Part shown: positions 26,622 through 36,255 of the stretch, piece by piece
Layout of the letters: each line of letters opens with the position of its first letter
Position numbering within the stretch: the first letter of the stretch is position 1
Source: Streptacidiphilus melanogenes
Lineage (GTDB): Bacteria > Actinomycetota > Actinomycetes > Streptomycetales > Streptomycetaceae
Direction of reading: 5' to 3'
Assembly: GCF_000787835.1 (NCBI RefSeq)
Contig: NZ_BBPP01000006.1
Location: 53,924 to 117,923 of the forward strand
Length of the DNA stretch: 64,000 nt
Program-made: the position numbers and the translations under genes
The notes under the pieces: generated by a model
Databases searched by the model: none
Seen by the model: only the letters and a program-made list of their open reading frames with translations
Told to the model about the DNA's origin: nothing

Positions 26622-27425
26622 ATGCCGACTTCGCGATCACTCCAGGAGACCCCAGAGATCACGTCCTACGTGGCCATCGGTGACAGCTTCACCGAGGGGC
26701 TGAACGACCCCGGCCCCGACGGCGGGTTCGCCGGGTGGGCCGACCGGCTGGCACGACTGCTGGCCGAGCAGCGCCCCCAGACGGAGTCCGGCCACTACGA
26801 CCTGCGCTACGCCAACCTCGCCGTGCGCGGCCGTCTGCTGGACCAGATCGCCGCCGAGCAGGTGCCACTGCTCGAGGAGATGCGGGCGGACCTGGTCAGC
26901 ATCTGCGCCGGCGGCAACGACATCCTGCGCCCGGGCAGCGACCCGGACGACGTGGCCGAGCGCTTCGAACAGGCCGTCAGCCGGATCACTCCGCACGCCG
27001 GACGCGTGCTGATCTTCACGGGCTTCGACACCAGGGACACCCCGGTGCTCAAGCACCTGCGCGGAAAGATCGCCACCTACAACGCGCACCTGCGCGCGAT
27101 CGCGGACCGGCACGACCTCGCCGTCGCGGACGTCTGGGCGCTGCGTTCCGTGCGCGACCGCCGGGCCTGGAGCGAGGACCGACTGCACCTCTCCCCCGAG
27201 GGCCACGAGCGCGTGGCCCAGCTCGCCGCCCGCGCGCTCGGCGTGCCGACCGGGGACCCGGAGTCGCCGTGGCCGCCGGCCGCCCCGCACACTTCGGCGG
27301 ACCTGCGCCGGGAGAACATCCAGTGGGCGCGCGAGTTCCTGCTCCCCTGGGTCGGTCGCCGTCTGCGCGGCGAGTCCTCCGGCGACCACGTCGTCGCCAA
27401 GCGCCCGGAGCTGGAACTGCTGTAG
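26622..27425 (+). CDS. SGNH/GDSL-family hydrolase
   Basis: 267-aa serine esterase/lipase-like enzyme with no signal peptide, so it is cytosolic. Block I is SYVAIGDSFTEG with the nucleophilic Ser. The Gly of block II is in ANLAVRGRLLDQI. GGNDILRPGSDP is block III with the oxyanion Asn. SEDRLHLSPEGH is block V with the catalytic Asp and His. The C-terminal 60 residues are basic and Trp-containing (NIQWAREFLLPWVGRR). No Shine-Dalgarno precedes the ATG; the -10-like AAGTAT just upstream supports a leaderless start. The ester substrate is unknown. Confidence 0.92.
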   Translation: MPTSRSLQETPEITSYVAIGDSFTEGLNDPGPDGGFAGWADRLARLLAEQRPQTESGHYDLRYANLAVRGRLLDQIAAEQVPLLEEMRADLVSICAGGNDILRPGSDPDDVAERFEQAVSRITPHAGRVLIFTGFDTRDTPVLKHLRGKIATYNAHLRAIADRHDLAVADVWALRSVRDRRAWSEDRLHLSPEGHERVAQLAARALGVPTGDPESPWPPAAPHTSADLRRENIQWAREFLLPWVGRRLRGESSGDHVVAKRPELELL

Positions 27426-27448
27426 GCCAGGAGGCCCGCCCCCGGCAT

Positions 27449-27483
27449 GCCCGCCGCAACACCTTCGGGTGTGGTCGGCGGGC
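27449..27483 (+). terminator. Terminator after the SGNH hydrolase
   Basis: GCCCGCCG (27449-27456) pairs with CGGCGGGC (27476-27483). Inner ACACC/GGTGT pairing closes on a TTCG tetraloop (27464-27467). It is followed by TTTCT, a rare U-run for this window. Confidence 0.85.
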
Positions 27484-27559
27484 TTTCTGCTACCCCAAGC
27501 GACGAAACATTACTCTCGGTACAGGTGGAATTTCTTCCATCCGCCCCCCATATGGCGGC

Positions 27560-27576
27560 ATACCCTAGGGGGGTAT
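27560..27576 (+). promoter_or_regulatory. CsoR-type copper operator
   Basis: ATACCC-TAGGG-GGGTAT, a perfect 6-bp inverted repeat with a G-rich 5-bp spacer. It matches the known CsoR operator form (TACCC...GGGTA) that controls copper efflux operons in actinobacteria. It lies 54 bp before copZ. A second inverted repeat, CCGCC/GGCGG, is immediately upstream. The csoR gene is not in this window. Confidence 0.85.
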
Positions 27577-27630
27577 GGTGTTGTCATCATCGAAAGACAC
27601 GACAAGTAAGCCAGCCTTCAGGAGGCAGCC

Positions 27631-27846
27631 ATGACCACCGCCGTCTTCACCGTTTCCGGCATGACCTGCGGCCACTGCGAAGAGTCGGTCTCCGAGGAGC
27701 TCGGCGGCCTGCCCGGTGTGCTCCAGGTCTCCGCCGACGCCAAGGCGGGCACGGTCACCGTCGAATCGGAGCACCCGCTCGACGACGCCACGGTCCGGGC
27801 CGCCGTCGACGAGGCCGGCTACGAGCTCACCGGCCGCAGCGCCTGA
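27631..27846 (+). CDS. copZ: Copper chaperone CopZ (HMA domain)
   Basis: 71-aa heavy-metal-associated domain protein with the ferredoxin-like fold. The metal site is [12 protein letters not shown] (CxxC) near the N-terminus. The whole protein is one domain ending at [12 protein letters not shown]. It would shuttle Cu(I) in the cytoplasm to the P-type ATPase encoded 44 bp downstream. AGGAGG lies just before the ATG. The CsoR-type box upstream implies induction by copper. Confidence 0.94.
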   Translation: MTTAVFTVSGMTCGHCEESVSEELGGLPGVLQVSADAKAGTVTVESEHPLDDATVRAAVDEAGYELTGRSA

Positions 27847-27890
27847 CCCGAGTCGCCGAGCGGGAAGACGTCCATCGAGGAGGGAACGGC

Positions 27891-30161
27891 ATGACCACGG
27901 CCACGTCGGGCATAGAACCGGCCGCCCAGCGGATCGAGCTCGCCATCGGCGGCATGACCTGCGCCTCCTGCGCGGCCAGGATCGAAAAGAAGCTGAACCG
28001 GATGGAGGGCGTCTCCGCCACGGTCAACTACGCCACCGAGAAGGCCAGCGTCGACTTCCCCCCGCACGTGGCCGTCGCCGACCTGGTCGCCACGGTGGAG
28101 AAGGCCGGCTACACCGCGGAGCCACCCCCGCCGCCTGCCGTCGCCACGCCCGCGGAGGAGGACGCGGACGCGGCTTCCCCGCCGGACGAGGAGACGGCGA
28201 GGCTGCGGCGGCGCCTGCTGGTCACGGTGGCGCTCAGCATCCCGGTGGTCCTGCTGGCCATGGTCCCGGCCTGGCAGTTCCGCAACTGGCAGTGGCTCTC
28301 GCTGACCCTCGCCGCCCCCGTCGTGGTCTGGGGCGGCCTGCCCTTCCACCGGGCCGCCTGGACCAACGCCCGGCACGGCGCGGCCACGATGGACACCCTC
28401 GTCTCGGTCGGCACCCTGGCCGCCTTCGGCTGGTCGGTCTGGGCGCTCTTCTTCGGTGACGCCGGCATGCCGGGCATGCGCCACGGCTTCGACTTCAGCC
28501 TCTCCTCCCAGAACGCCTCGCAGGCGCTGTACCTGGAGACGGCCGCCGGTGTCACCGCCTTCATCCTGCTCGGGCGCTATCTGGAGGCCCGCGCCAAGCG
28601 CCGCGCGGGATCGGCGCTGCGCGCCCTGCTGGAACTCGGCGCCAAGGACGTCGCGGTGCTGCGCGGAGGCCGCGAGGAGCGCGTCCCCGTGGCGCAGCTG
28701 GCGATCGGCGACCGCTTCGTGGTCCGGCCGGGCGAGAAGGTCGCGACGGACGGCCGCGTCGTCGAGGGCAACTCGGCGGTCGACGCCTCGATGCTGACCG
28801 GCGAGTCCGTGCCCGTCGAGGTCGGTCCGGGCGACGCCGTCACCGGAGCCACCGTCAACTCCGGCGGTCGGCTGGTCGTCGAGGCCACCTGCGTGGGGTC
28901 CGACACCCAGCTTGCGCGGATGGCCGCCCTGGTCGAGCAGGCCCAGACCGGCAAGGCCGCCGCGCAGCGGCTCGCCGACCGGATCTCCGCCGTCTTCGTC
29001 CCCGTGGTGCTGCTGATCGCGGTGGGCACGCTGGTCGCCTGGCTCGCCAGCGGCCACGGCGCGACGGAGGCCTTCACGGCCGCCGTGGCCGTGCTCATCA
29101 TCGCCTGCCCCTGCGCCCTGGGCCTGGCCACCCCGACCGCCCTCATGGTCGGCACCGGACGCGGGGCTCAGCTCGGCATCCTGATCCGCGGCCCCGAGGT
29201 GCTGGAGGGCACTCGCCGCGTCGACACCGTCGTGCTGGACAAGACCGGCACCGTCACCACCGGCCGGATGGCCCTGGTCGGCGTGCACGTCGCCGACGGC
29301 GTGGACGAGGCCGAGGCACTGCGGCTGGCGGCCGCGGTCGAGCACGCCTCCGAGCACCCGATCGCCGCGGCCGTCGCGGCGGCGGTCGAACACCCCGCCC
29401 CGGTCGAGGACTTCCGGAACCTCCCGGGCCTGGGCGTCCAGGGCGTCGTCGACGGCCACGCCGTCGTCGCCGGCCGGGAGCGGCTGCTGGACGACTGGGC
29501 CATGCACCTGCCCGCGCGCCTCGCCGCGGCGAAGGCGGCGGCGGAGGCCGCCGGACGGACGGCCGTCCTGGTGGGCTGGGACGGCGCCGCCCGCGCCGTG
29601 CTGGAGGTCGCCGACCGCGCCAAGCCCACCAGCGCCGAGGCCATCACCCGCCTGCGCGAGCTGGGACTCACCCCCGTCCTGCTCACCGGCGACAACGCCG
29701 CAGTGGCGCATTCGGTGGCGGCGGAGGTCGGCATCGACGCCGACCGGGTCATCGCGGAGGTGCTCCCGGAGGACAAGGCCGGAGTCATCGCGAGGCTCCA
29801 GGCCGAGGGCCGCACGGTCGCCATGGTCGGCGACGGCGTCAACGACGCGGCCGCGCTGGCCCAGGCCGACCTGGGCCTCGCCATGGGCACCGGCACGGAC
29901 GCGGCCATCGAGGCCGCGGACCTGACGCTGGTCCGGGGAGACCTGCGCTCGGCGGCGGACGCCATCCGCCTGTCCCGCCGCACCCTCGCCACGATCAAGG
30001 GCAACCTCTTCTGGGCCTTCGGCTACAACGTGGCCGCGCTCCCGCTGGCCGCGCTGGGGCTGCTGAACCCGATGATCGCGGGGGCGGCCATGGCCTTCTC
30101 CTCGGTCTTCGTCGTCACCAACAGCCTCCGGCTGCGCCGCTTCCAGGCCGAGTCAGCCTGA
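27891..30161 (+). CDS. copA: Copper-translocating P1B-type ATPase CopA
   Basis: 756-aa heavy-metal P-type ATPase that exports Cu(I). The N-terminal HMA domain has [12 protein letters not shown] at about residues 22-33 and is followed by an acidic/Pro-rich linker. Eight membrane segments are expected. The transmembrane metal site is [13 protein letters not shown] (CPC). DKTGTVTTG holds the phosphorylated Asp, [10 protein letters not shown] is the actuator loop, SEHPIAAA the P1B His-Pro motif and [12 protein letters not shown] the hinge. GAGGAGGGA precedes the ATG. It forms an operon with copZ. Confidence 0.96.
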   Translation: MTTATSGIEPAAQRIELAIGGMTCASCAARIEKKLNRMEGVSATVNYATEKASVDFPPHVAVADLVATVEKAGYTAEPPPPPAVATPAEEDADAASPPDEETARLRRRLLVTVALSIPVVLLAMVPAWQFRNWQWLSLTLAAPVVVWGGLPFHRAAWTNARHGAATMDTLVSVGTLAAFGWSVWALFFGDAGMPGMRHGFDFSLSSQNASQALYLETAAGVTAFILLGRYLEARAKRRAGSALRALLELGAKDVAVLRGGREERVPVAQLAIGDRFVVRPGEKVATDGRVVEGNSAVDASMLTGESVPVEVGPGDAVTGATVNSGGRLVVEATCVGSDTQLARMAALVEQAQTGKAAAQRLADRISAVFVPVVLLIAVGTLVAWLASGHGATEAFTAAVAVLIIACPCALGLATPTALMVGTGRGAQLGILIRGPEVLEGTRRVDTVVLDKTGTVTTGRMALVGVHVADGVDEAEALRLAAAVEHASEHPIAAAVAAAVEHPAPVEDFRNLPGLGVQGVVDGHAVVAGRERLLDDWAMHLPARLAAAKAAAEAAGRTAVLVGWDGAARAVLEVADRAKPTSAEAITRLRELGLTPVLLTGDNAAVAHSVAAEVGIDADRVIAEVLPEDKAGVIARLQAEGRTVAMVGDGVNDAAALAQADLGLAMGTGTDAAIEAADLTLVRGDLRSAADAIRLSRRTLATIKGNLFWAFGYNVAALPLAALGLLNPMIAGAAMAFSSVFVVTNSLRLRRFQAESA

Positions 30162-30310
30162 GGCCCCCTCGCGCCCACCGTCCGGCGTCGATCCGTCGGC
30201 CGGGCGGGCCGCGTCCGCGGTGCCCCCCGGTCGCCACCGTGGCGACGGCCGCGGGGCATGCCGCTGCGGGAGGCCTGCGCCGGTGCCGGCGCGGCCGAGC
30301 AGTGGGGCGC

Positions 30311-31030
30311 TCATCTGCCCAGCAGCTCGCCACCGTTGCAGTGGAGGATCTCGCCGGTGATGTAGCCCGCCTCCGGGGAGGCGAGGAAGTGGACCGCCGC
30401 CGCCACGTCCCCCGGCTCGCCCACGCGGCCCACCAGGGTCCGGCCGGCGCGGCGGACGACCTCCGCGTCGTCGAGGCGGTCGCCGAAGAACTCCGTGCCC
30501 GCCACCGTGCCGGGGGCCACCACGTTCGCGGTGATGCCGTTGGGGCCCAACTGCCCCGCCAGGAAGTGGTTCCAGGCGTGCAGCGCGGCCTTGGACGCGC
30601 CGTAGGAACCGGCGCCCCGCAGCGCCGCGATCGAACTGACCGTCACCACCCGGCCCTGACCGGGCGTCAGGCGGTCCCGGACGGACTCGGTGAGCAGCAC
30701 CGCGGTCAGCACGTTGCGCTCGAAGTCCCCGCGCCAGCGCGCCACCAGCGCATGCGGGCCGCCCCCGACCCGGGACTCCCGGCTGCCCGCGTTGTTCACC
30801 AACACGTCGATGGCTGCGGGTAGTTCCTCGAGCAGCGCCTCGACCTGGTCCGGGTCGGCAAGGTCGCAGGCGAGCGGGCGCACCGTCGGGCCGAGCTGCG
30901 CGGCCGCTCGTTCGAGCACCTCCCTGCGCCGGCCCACGATGGTGACGACATCTCCCCCCTCCGCGAAACGCCGCGCAACGGCGAAGCCGATCCCGGTACC
31001 GCCGCCCGTGACGACGACACTTCTAGCCAT
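30311..31030 (-). CDS. Short-chain dehydrogenase/reductase (SDR)
   Basis: 239-aa classical SDR with a Rossmann fold. The NAD(P)-binding motif TGGGTGIGFAVARRF is at the N-terminus. VGRRRE after strand 2 suggests NADP preference. VLVNNAGSRES contains the NNAG motif. The catalytic Ser is in VVTVSSIAAL, and Tyr and Lys are in SYGASKAAL. The substrate loop and C-terminal GEILHCNGGE are normal. It is a single gene, preceded on its own strand by 441 bp that separate it from citA, and its substrate is unknown. Confidence 0.93.
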   Translation of the reverse strand: MARSVVVTGGGTGIGFAVARRFAEGGDVVTIVGRRREVLERAAAQLGPTVRPLACDLADPDQVEALLEELPAAIDVLVNNAGSRESRVGGGPHALVARWRGDFERNVLTAVLLTESVRDRLTPGQGRVVTVSSIAALRGAGSYGASKAALHAWNHFLAGQLGPNGITANVVAPGTVAGTEFFGDRLDDAEVVRRAGRTLVGRVGEPGDVAAAVHFLASPEAGYITGEILHCNGGELLGR

Positions 31031-31401
31031 CTACGCCCCCACTCCATACCTCAGCTCACGTGATTCCTACCACGCGTCCTTTCGCCCGCTTCGCACCGGG
31101 TCGCCCCGACCCGCCCCGTGGACATTCGGGACTGCGGGCACACAAGCGACCACGAACGGCGATGGGACCGCTCCCGACCGGCATATGCGGAGCTGGTGAG
31201 TGTGGCGTCACATCGGCCGACCGTAACTTCGTCCGGCCAAGTTTGTGTTAGAACTCCAGAGCCGGGGTTCCGGCGGATCCCGGTGGACGGCCGCCGTCGC
31301 TGGGCGGCCGACAGCGCACGGCGCGGGCGTGATCAGGGTGGTTGAGCGGCCTCCCCCGCGCCCCGCCGTGCGCCGCAAGCGCTCCCACCGCCGCAGACAC
31401 G
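31031..31401. other. Intergenic region between citA and the SDR gene
   Basis: About 370 bp with no convincing gene; small open frames here lack the third-position GC bias. It should contain the SDR promoter on the minus strand. On the plus strand an extended -10-like TGTTAGAAC (about 31246-31254) points toward the strong hairpin at 31402-31445, so a short plus-strand RNA of roughly 190 bases is possible but unproven. Confidence 0.4.
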
Positions 31402-31445
31402 GAACGGGCCCCTGCGGCCGCCGTAGCGGCCGCAGGGGCCCGTTC
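31402..31445. terminator. Very strong hairpin downstream of citrate synthase
   Basis: Perfect 20-bp inverted repeat: left arm 31402-31421 (GAACGGGCC...GCCGC), loop CGTA, right arm 31426-31445. It lies 26 bp beyond the citA stop on the minus strand. Its symmetry lets it stop transcription in either direction. Confidence 0.92.
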
Positions 31446-31471
31446 AACGCTTCACGCCGTCAGTCGGCGCG

Positions 31472-32761
31472 TCAGCGCGCCTCGATCGGGACGTAGTCCC
31501 GGATGACCTCGCCGGTGTAGATCTGCCGCGGACGGCCGATCTTGTTGGTCGGGTCTGTGATCATCTCCTGCCAGTGGGCGATCCAGCCGGGCAGTCGGCC
31601 CAGCGCGAACAGCACGGTGAACATGCTGGTCGGGAAGCCCATGGCCCGGTAGATCAGGCCGGTGTAGAAGTCCACGTTGGGGTAGAGCTTGCGGGAGACG
31701 AAGTAGTCGTCCGTCAGGGCGTGCTGCTCCAGCTTCAGCGCGATGTCCAGCAGCTCGTCGGCCTTGCCGAGCTGCGAGAGCACGTCGTGGGCCGCGACCT
31801 TGATGATCTGGGCGCGCGGGTCGAAGCTCTTGTAGACGCGGTGACCGAAGCCCATCAGGCGGACGCCGTCCTCCTTGTTCTTCACCTTGCGGATGAAGGC
31901 GTCCACGTCGCCGCCGTCGGCCTTGATGCCCTGGAGCATCTCCAGCACGGCCTGGTTGGCGCCGCCGTGCAGGGGGCCCCACAGGGCGTTGATGCCGGCC
32001 GAGATCGAGGCGAACAGGTTGGCGTGCGAGGATCCGACCAGACGCACCGTGGAGGTGGAGCAGTTCTGCTCGTGGTCCGCGTGCAGGATCAGCAGCTTCT
32101 CCAGCGCGCTGACCACGACCGGGTTGAGCTCGTACTCCTCCGCCGGGACGGCGAAGGTCATCCGCAGGAAGTTCTCGACGTAGCCGAGGTCGTTCTTGGG
32201 GTAGACGAAGGGGTGGCCCTGGGCCTTCTTGAAGGCGTAGGCGGCGATCGTCGGCAGCTTGGCGATCAGGCGGACGGCCGAGAGGTAGCGCTGCTCGGCG
32301 TCGAACGGGTTGTGGCTGTCCTGGTAGAACGTCGACAGCGCGCTGACCACGGAGGACAGCATGGCCATCGGGTGCGCGTCCCGGGGGAAGCCCTGGAAGA
32401 AGCGCTTGACGTCCTCGTGCAGCAGCGTGTGCTGAGAGATGTCGTGCTGGAAGATGCGCAGCTGCTCCGCGTTGGGCAGCTCGCCGTTGATCAGCAGGTA
32501 GGCGGTCTCCAGGAAGGTGCCCTGGTCGGCCAGCTGCTCGATCGGGTAGCCGCGGTAGCGCAGGATTCCGGCGTCACCGTCGATGTAGGTGATCGCGGAC
32601 TTGCAGGCAGCGGTGTTGCCGAAGCCGTTGTCCAGGGTGGTCAGGCCGGTCTGGCCAAGAAGCTTCGAGATGTCGAAGCCGCCGTTGCCGACGGTGGCCT
32701 CGGTCACCGGGTACTCGTACTCGCCGCCCTGGTAGCGGAGTACTACAGAGTTGTCGCTCAC
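31472..32761 (-). CDS. citA: Citrate synthase
   Basis: 429-aa type II citrate synthase, which condenses acetyl-CoA and oxaloacetate as the first step of the TCA cycle. The active-site residues are present: His in ALWGPLHGGANQAVL, His in MGFGHRVYKSFDPRAQ and Asp in LYPNVDFYTGLIY. The N-terminal domain includes GILRYRGYPIEQLA. I chose GTG 32761 (MSDNSVVLRYQGGEYEYP), which matches family N-termini and has GAGGG a few bases before it; the upstream ATG at 32773 would add four residues. A direct repeat GTTCAAGGG/TTCAAGGGG (32792-32809) lies in the promoter region. recD2 is upstream on the same strand. Confidence 0.97.
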   Translation of the reverse strand: MSDNSVVLRYQGGEYEYPVTEATVGNGGFDISKLLGQTGLTTLDNGFGNTAACKSAITYIDGDAGILRYRGYPIEQLADQGTFLETAYLLINGELPNAEQLRIFQHDISQHTLLHEDVKRFFQGFPRDAHPMAMLSSVVSALSTFYQDSHNPFDAEQRYLSAVRLIAKLPTIAAYAFKKAQGHPFVYPKNDLGYVENFLRMTFAVPAEEYELNPVVVSALEKLLILHADHEQNCSTSTVRLVGSSHANLFASISAGINALWGPLHGGANQAVLEMLQGIKADGGDVDAFIRKVKNKEDGVRLMGFGHRVYKSFDPRAQIIKVAAHDVLSQLGKADELLDIALKLEQHALTDDYFVSRKLYPNVDFYTGLIYRAMGFPTSMFTVLFALGRLPGWIAHWQEMITDPTNKIGRPRQIYTGEVIRDYVPIEAR

Positions 32762-32928
32762 GTCTTCCCTCATCACCAGCGGAATGACCCTGTTCAAGGG
32801 TTCAAGGGGTGCCCTGACTCCCTCCTACCTTCCCCCAGGCGGGTTACACCTGTGCAGGCGGGGTGGCTCGAAAGAGCCGAAGGTCACAAAGAATCGGGTC
32901 ATTCGCTTTCAAGTTCTGACAGCGGAAC

Positions 32929-35148
32929 CTACCCCCGAGCCAGCCTATGGTCCAAAGCCGTGTGTCGGCGACCTGCGGAGACCGCCCGAACGGCCTGGCT
33001 GAGCGCCCGGCGGGAGCCGACCAGTACCACCAGCTTTCTGGCGCGGGTCACGGCCGTGTAGAGCAGGTTGCGCTGGAGCATCATCCAGGCGCTGGTGGTG
33101 AGAGGGATCACAACGCACGGGTACTCACTGCCCTGCGAACGGTGGATCGTCACCGCGTAGGCGTGGGCCAGCTCGTCCAGCTCGTCGAAGTCGTAGTCGA
33201 CGTCCTCGTCCTCGTCGGTGCGGACGGTGAGCTGCTGCTCCTCCGGGTTCAGCGCGGTGACGACCCCCACGGTGCCGTTGAAGACGCCGTTGCGCCCCTT
33301 GTCGTAGTTGTTACGGATCTGGGTGACCTTGTCCCCGACCCGGAAGGTCCGCCCGCCGAAGCGGCGCTCGGGCCGGTCCGGGTGGGCGGGCGTGATCGCC
33401 GCCTGCAGCAGGGTGTTCAGGTTGCCGGCCCCGGCCGGGCCGCGGTGCATCGGGGCCAGCACCTGCACGTCGCGGCCCGGATCCAGGCCGAAGCGCTTCG
33501 GGATGCGGCGGGCGACCACGTCGACGGTCAGATCGGCCGTACGCTCGGTGTCCTCCTCGGCGAAGAGGAAGAAGTCGGCCAGGCCCACCGTGAGCGGCGG
33601 GACGCCCTCGTTGATCCGGTGGGCGTTGGTGACCACGCCGGACTGCTGCGCCTGCCGGAAGATCCTGGTCAGCCGGACGGCCGGGATCGGGCTGCCCGGG
33701 GCGAGCAGGTCCCGCAGGACCTCGCCCGCACCGACGGACGGCAGCTGGTCCACGTCGCCCACCAGCAGCAGGTGCGCGCCGGGCGGGACGGCCTTGGCCA
33801 GCTTGTTGGCCAGCAGCAGATCCAGCATGGAGGCCTCGTCGACCACGACCAGGTCGGCGTCGAGGGGCCGGTCGCGGTCGTAGGCGGCGTCCCCGCCCGG
33901 CTTGAGCTCCAGCAGCCGGTGGACCGTGGCGGCCTCACCCCCGGTCAGCTCGGCGAGCCGCTTGGCGGCCCGCCCCGTCGGCGCGGCCAGCACCACTTTG
34001 GCCTTGCGGGCCAACGCCAGGGTGACGATCGACCGGACGGTGAAGGACTTGCCGCAGCCGGGGCCGCCGGTCAGCACGGCCACCTTGCTGGTCAGCGCGA
34101 GCCTGACAGCCGCCTCCTGCTCGGGCGCGAGATCCGCCCCCGTCTGTCCGCGCAGCCACGCCAGCGCCCGGGTCCAGTCGACGTCGGCGAAGCCGCCCAG
34201 CCGGTCCTCGGGTGTGCGCAGCAGGCGCCCGAGCTGGGCGGCCAGGGAGACCTCCGCCCGGTGGAAGGGGACCAGGTAGATCGCACTGACCGGCACCGCG
34301 TGCCCCGACTCGTCGTGCTCCTCCCCGGGGACCGGCTCGCGGACCACGCCCTCCTCGGCGACCAGCTCGGCCAGGCACTCGATGACCAGGCCCGTGTCCA
34401 CGGCGAGCAACTTGACCGCGTCGGAGATCAGCTGCTCCTCGGGCAGGTAGCAGTGGCCCTGGTCGGAGGACTGCGACAGGGCGTACTGGAGCCCGGCCTT
34501 GACCCGCTGCGGGCTGTCCTCGGGGATGCCGACGGCCTGGGCCAGCCGGTCCGCGGTCAGGAATCCGATGCCCCACACGTCGGCGGCCAGGCGGTACGGC
34601 TCGTTCTTCACCACGGAGATCGAGGAGTCCCCGTAGTTCTTGTAGATGCGCACGGCGAGCGAGGTGGAGACCCCGACGCCCTGGAGGAAGACCATCACCT
34701 CCTTGATCGCCTTCTGTTCCTCCCAGGCGGCGGCGATCAGCTTGGTGCGCTTGGGCCCGAGCTTGGGCACCTCGATCAGGCGGGCCGGCTCGGTCTCGAT
34801 GACGTCCAGCGTCTCCAGCCCGAAGTGGTCGACGATCCGCTCGGCCAGCCGCGGCCCGATGCCCTTGATCAGCCCGGAGCCCAGGTAGCGGCGGATGCCC
34901 TGGACGGTGGCGGGCAGCACGGTGGTGTAGTTCTCGACGGTGAACTGCTTGCCGTACTGGGGGTGGCTGCCCCAGCGGCCGTGCATGCGCAGGCTCTCCC
35001 CCGGCTGGGCGCCGAGCAGCGCGCCGACGACGGTGAGGAGCTCGCCCCCGCCGCGACCGGTGTCGACACGGGCCACCGTCCAGCCCGTCTCCTCGCTCGC
35101 GAAGGTGATGCGTTCCAGCACCCCCTCGACGACCGCCAGTTGGTTCAT
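32929..35148 (-). CDS. recD2: ATP-dependent 5'-3' DNA helicase RecD2
   Basis: 739-aa SF1B helicase of the RecD2 type, found in bacteria where RecD is not part of RecBCD. The N-terminal OB-like part (GWTVARVDTG) and tandem helix-hairpin-helix regions (GLIKGIGPRLAERIVDHFG, LGPKRTKLIAAAW, DVWGIGFLTADRLA) come first. The helicase core has Walker A LTGGPGCGKSFTV, Walker B LVVVDEASMLD, DVDQLPSVGAGEVL, and motifs V/VI VTIHRSQGSEYP and YTAVTRARKLV. ATG 35148 (MNQLAVVEGVLERITF) fits family starts; an in-frame start at 35178 adds ten residues. Its role is repair and tolerance of DNA damage. Confidence 0.96.
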   Translation of the reverse strand: MNQLAVVEGVLERITFASEETGWTVARVDTGRGGGELLTVVGALLGAQPGESLRMHGRWGSHPQYGKQFTVENYTTVLPATVQGIRRYLGSGLIKGIGPRLAERIVDHFGLETLDVIETEPARLIEVPKLGPKRTKLIAAAWEEQKAIKEVMVFLQGVGVSTSLAVRIYKNYGDSSISVVKNEPYRLAADVWGIGFLTADRLAQAVGIPEDSPQRVKAGLQYALSQSSDQGHCYLPEEQLISDAVKLLAVDTGLVIECLAELVAEEGVVREPVPGEEHDESGHAVPVSAIYLVPFHRAEVSLAAQLGRLLRTPEDRLGGFADVDWTRALAWLRGQTGADLAPEQEAAVRLALTSKVAVLTGGPGCGKSFTVRSIVTLALARKAKVVLAAPTGRAAKRLAELTGGEAATVHRLLELKPGGDAAYDRDRPLDADLVVVDEASMLDLLLANKLAKAVPPGAHLLLVGDVDQLPSVGAGEVLRDLLAPGSPIPAVRLTRIFRQAQQSGVVTNAHRINEGVPPLTVGLADFFLFAEEDTERTADLTVDVVARRIPKRFGLDPGRDVQVLAPMHRGPAGAGNLNTLLQAAITPAHPDRPERRFGGRTFRVGDKVTQIRNNYDKGRNGVFNGTVGVVTALNPEEQQLTVRTDEDEDVDYDFDELDELAHAYAVTIHRSQGSEYPCVVIPLTTSAWMMLQRNLLYTAVTRARKLVVLVGSRRALSQAVRAVSAGRRHTALDHRLARG

Positions 35149-35325
35149 GGGCAGCACCGTAGCGGGTGCCGCTGACAAGTCTCGATCCGCTCATTTCCGT
35201 TCGAATCGGCTCGAAAATGACCGATAAGAATCGTTCACGCCCCGGCCGTCCCGGAGGGGGTGAATTGTCAGTGGGGCGCGGAAGACTGGGGAACGGCTCA
35301 ACGGAGACAACCCACAGGAGCACCC

Positions 35326-36099
35326 ATGCTGAGTACCGAGTACACCCCGGGCACCCCGCGCTGGATCGACCTCGGCAGCCCGGACGTCACGGCCACCGAC
35401 GCCTTCTACACCGGCCTCTTCGGATGGGACAAGGAGGACGCCGGGCCGGAGGCGGGCGGTTACGGCTTCTACCGGAGCGGGGGCAAGCGCATCGGTGGCG
35501 TCGGCCCGCTGATGGACCCGAGCGCCTCCCCGGCCTGGACGATCTACTTCGGCACGGACGACGCAGAGGCAGCCGTCCGTGCTGTCGAGCAGGCCGGCGG
35601 CAAGGTCCGCGTCCCGGCCTCCGACGTGATGGGCTTCGGCCGGATGGCCCAGTTCACCGACCCGCAGGGCGGCGAGTTCGCCGTCTGGCAGCCGCAGCTG
35701 ACCAAGGGCTTCGACATCGCGGGCGTCCCGGTCTCCCTCTCCTGGACGGAGCTGCACACCGCCGACGCCGAGGGCGCCCGCGGCTTCTACACCTCCGTCT
35801 TCGGCTGGTCGCTCACCGACAACGACATGGGCGAGTTCACCTACACCGTCACCTCGATGGGCAGCGAGGAGTCGTCCTTCGGCGGTCTGATGGGCCACTT
35901 CCCCGGGGAGACGGTCACCATGTGGCTGCCCTACTTCGAGGTCGCGGACTGCGACGCGACGGTCGCCAAGGTCGCCGAGCTCGGTGGCGCCGTGCTGATG
36001 GGCCCCGCCTCGCTGGACGGCGTCGGCCGGATGGCCTCCGTGCGCGACCCGCACGGCTCCATGTTCTCGGTGATCACCAGCGCTCCCCCGGCCGGCTGA
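35326..36099 (+). CDS. VOC family protein (two glyoxalase-like domains)
   Basis: 257-aa protein made of two vicinal-oxygen-chelate modules. The first begins TPRWIDLGSPDVTATDAFYTGLFGW and ends FTDPQGGEFAVWQP. The second begins SWTELHTADAEGARGFYTSVFGW and ends VRDPHGSMFSVI. Fusions of this kind include resistance proteins and hydrolases, but the metal ligands cannot be assigned from motifs alone. CAGGAG lies seven bases before the ATG. It is monocistronic or leads into the glutathione peroxidase gene 157 bp on. The substrate is unknown. Confidence 0.9.
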   Translation: MLSTEYTPGTPRWIDLGSPDVTATDAFYTGLFGWDKEDAGPEAGGYGFYRSGGKRIGGVGPLMDPSASPAWTIYFGTDDAEAAVRAVEQAGGKVRVPASDVMGFGRMAQFTDPQGGEFAVWQPQLTKGFDIAGVPVSLSWTELHTADAEGARGFYTSVFGWSLTDNDMGEFTYTVTSMGSEESSFGGLMGHFPGETVTMWLPYFEVADCDATVAKVAELGGAVLMGPASLDGVGRMASVRDPHGSMFSVITSAPPAG

Positions 36100-36255
36100 C
36101 ACGCCCCGGGCCTCCTCACCGGGCCGCCGGGAACGTCGCGAGCATCGGGAGTGTCGGGAAGAAGCGGGCCGGTGACGCGGTTGTCGCCGAGGTCGAGGGC
36201 TACCCTCGACCTCGGCCGACCGCGCCCTGACGAGCAGAGCCCCGGAGGATCCAAG

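Noticed and set aside
31118..31345. Small plus-strand open frames between the SDR and citrate synthase genes
   Set aside because: No GC3 bias, no ribosome binding site and no recognisable sequence; more likely non-coding.
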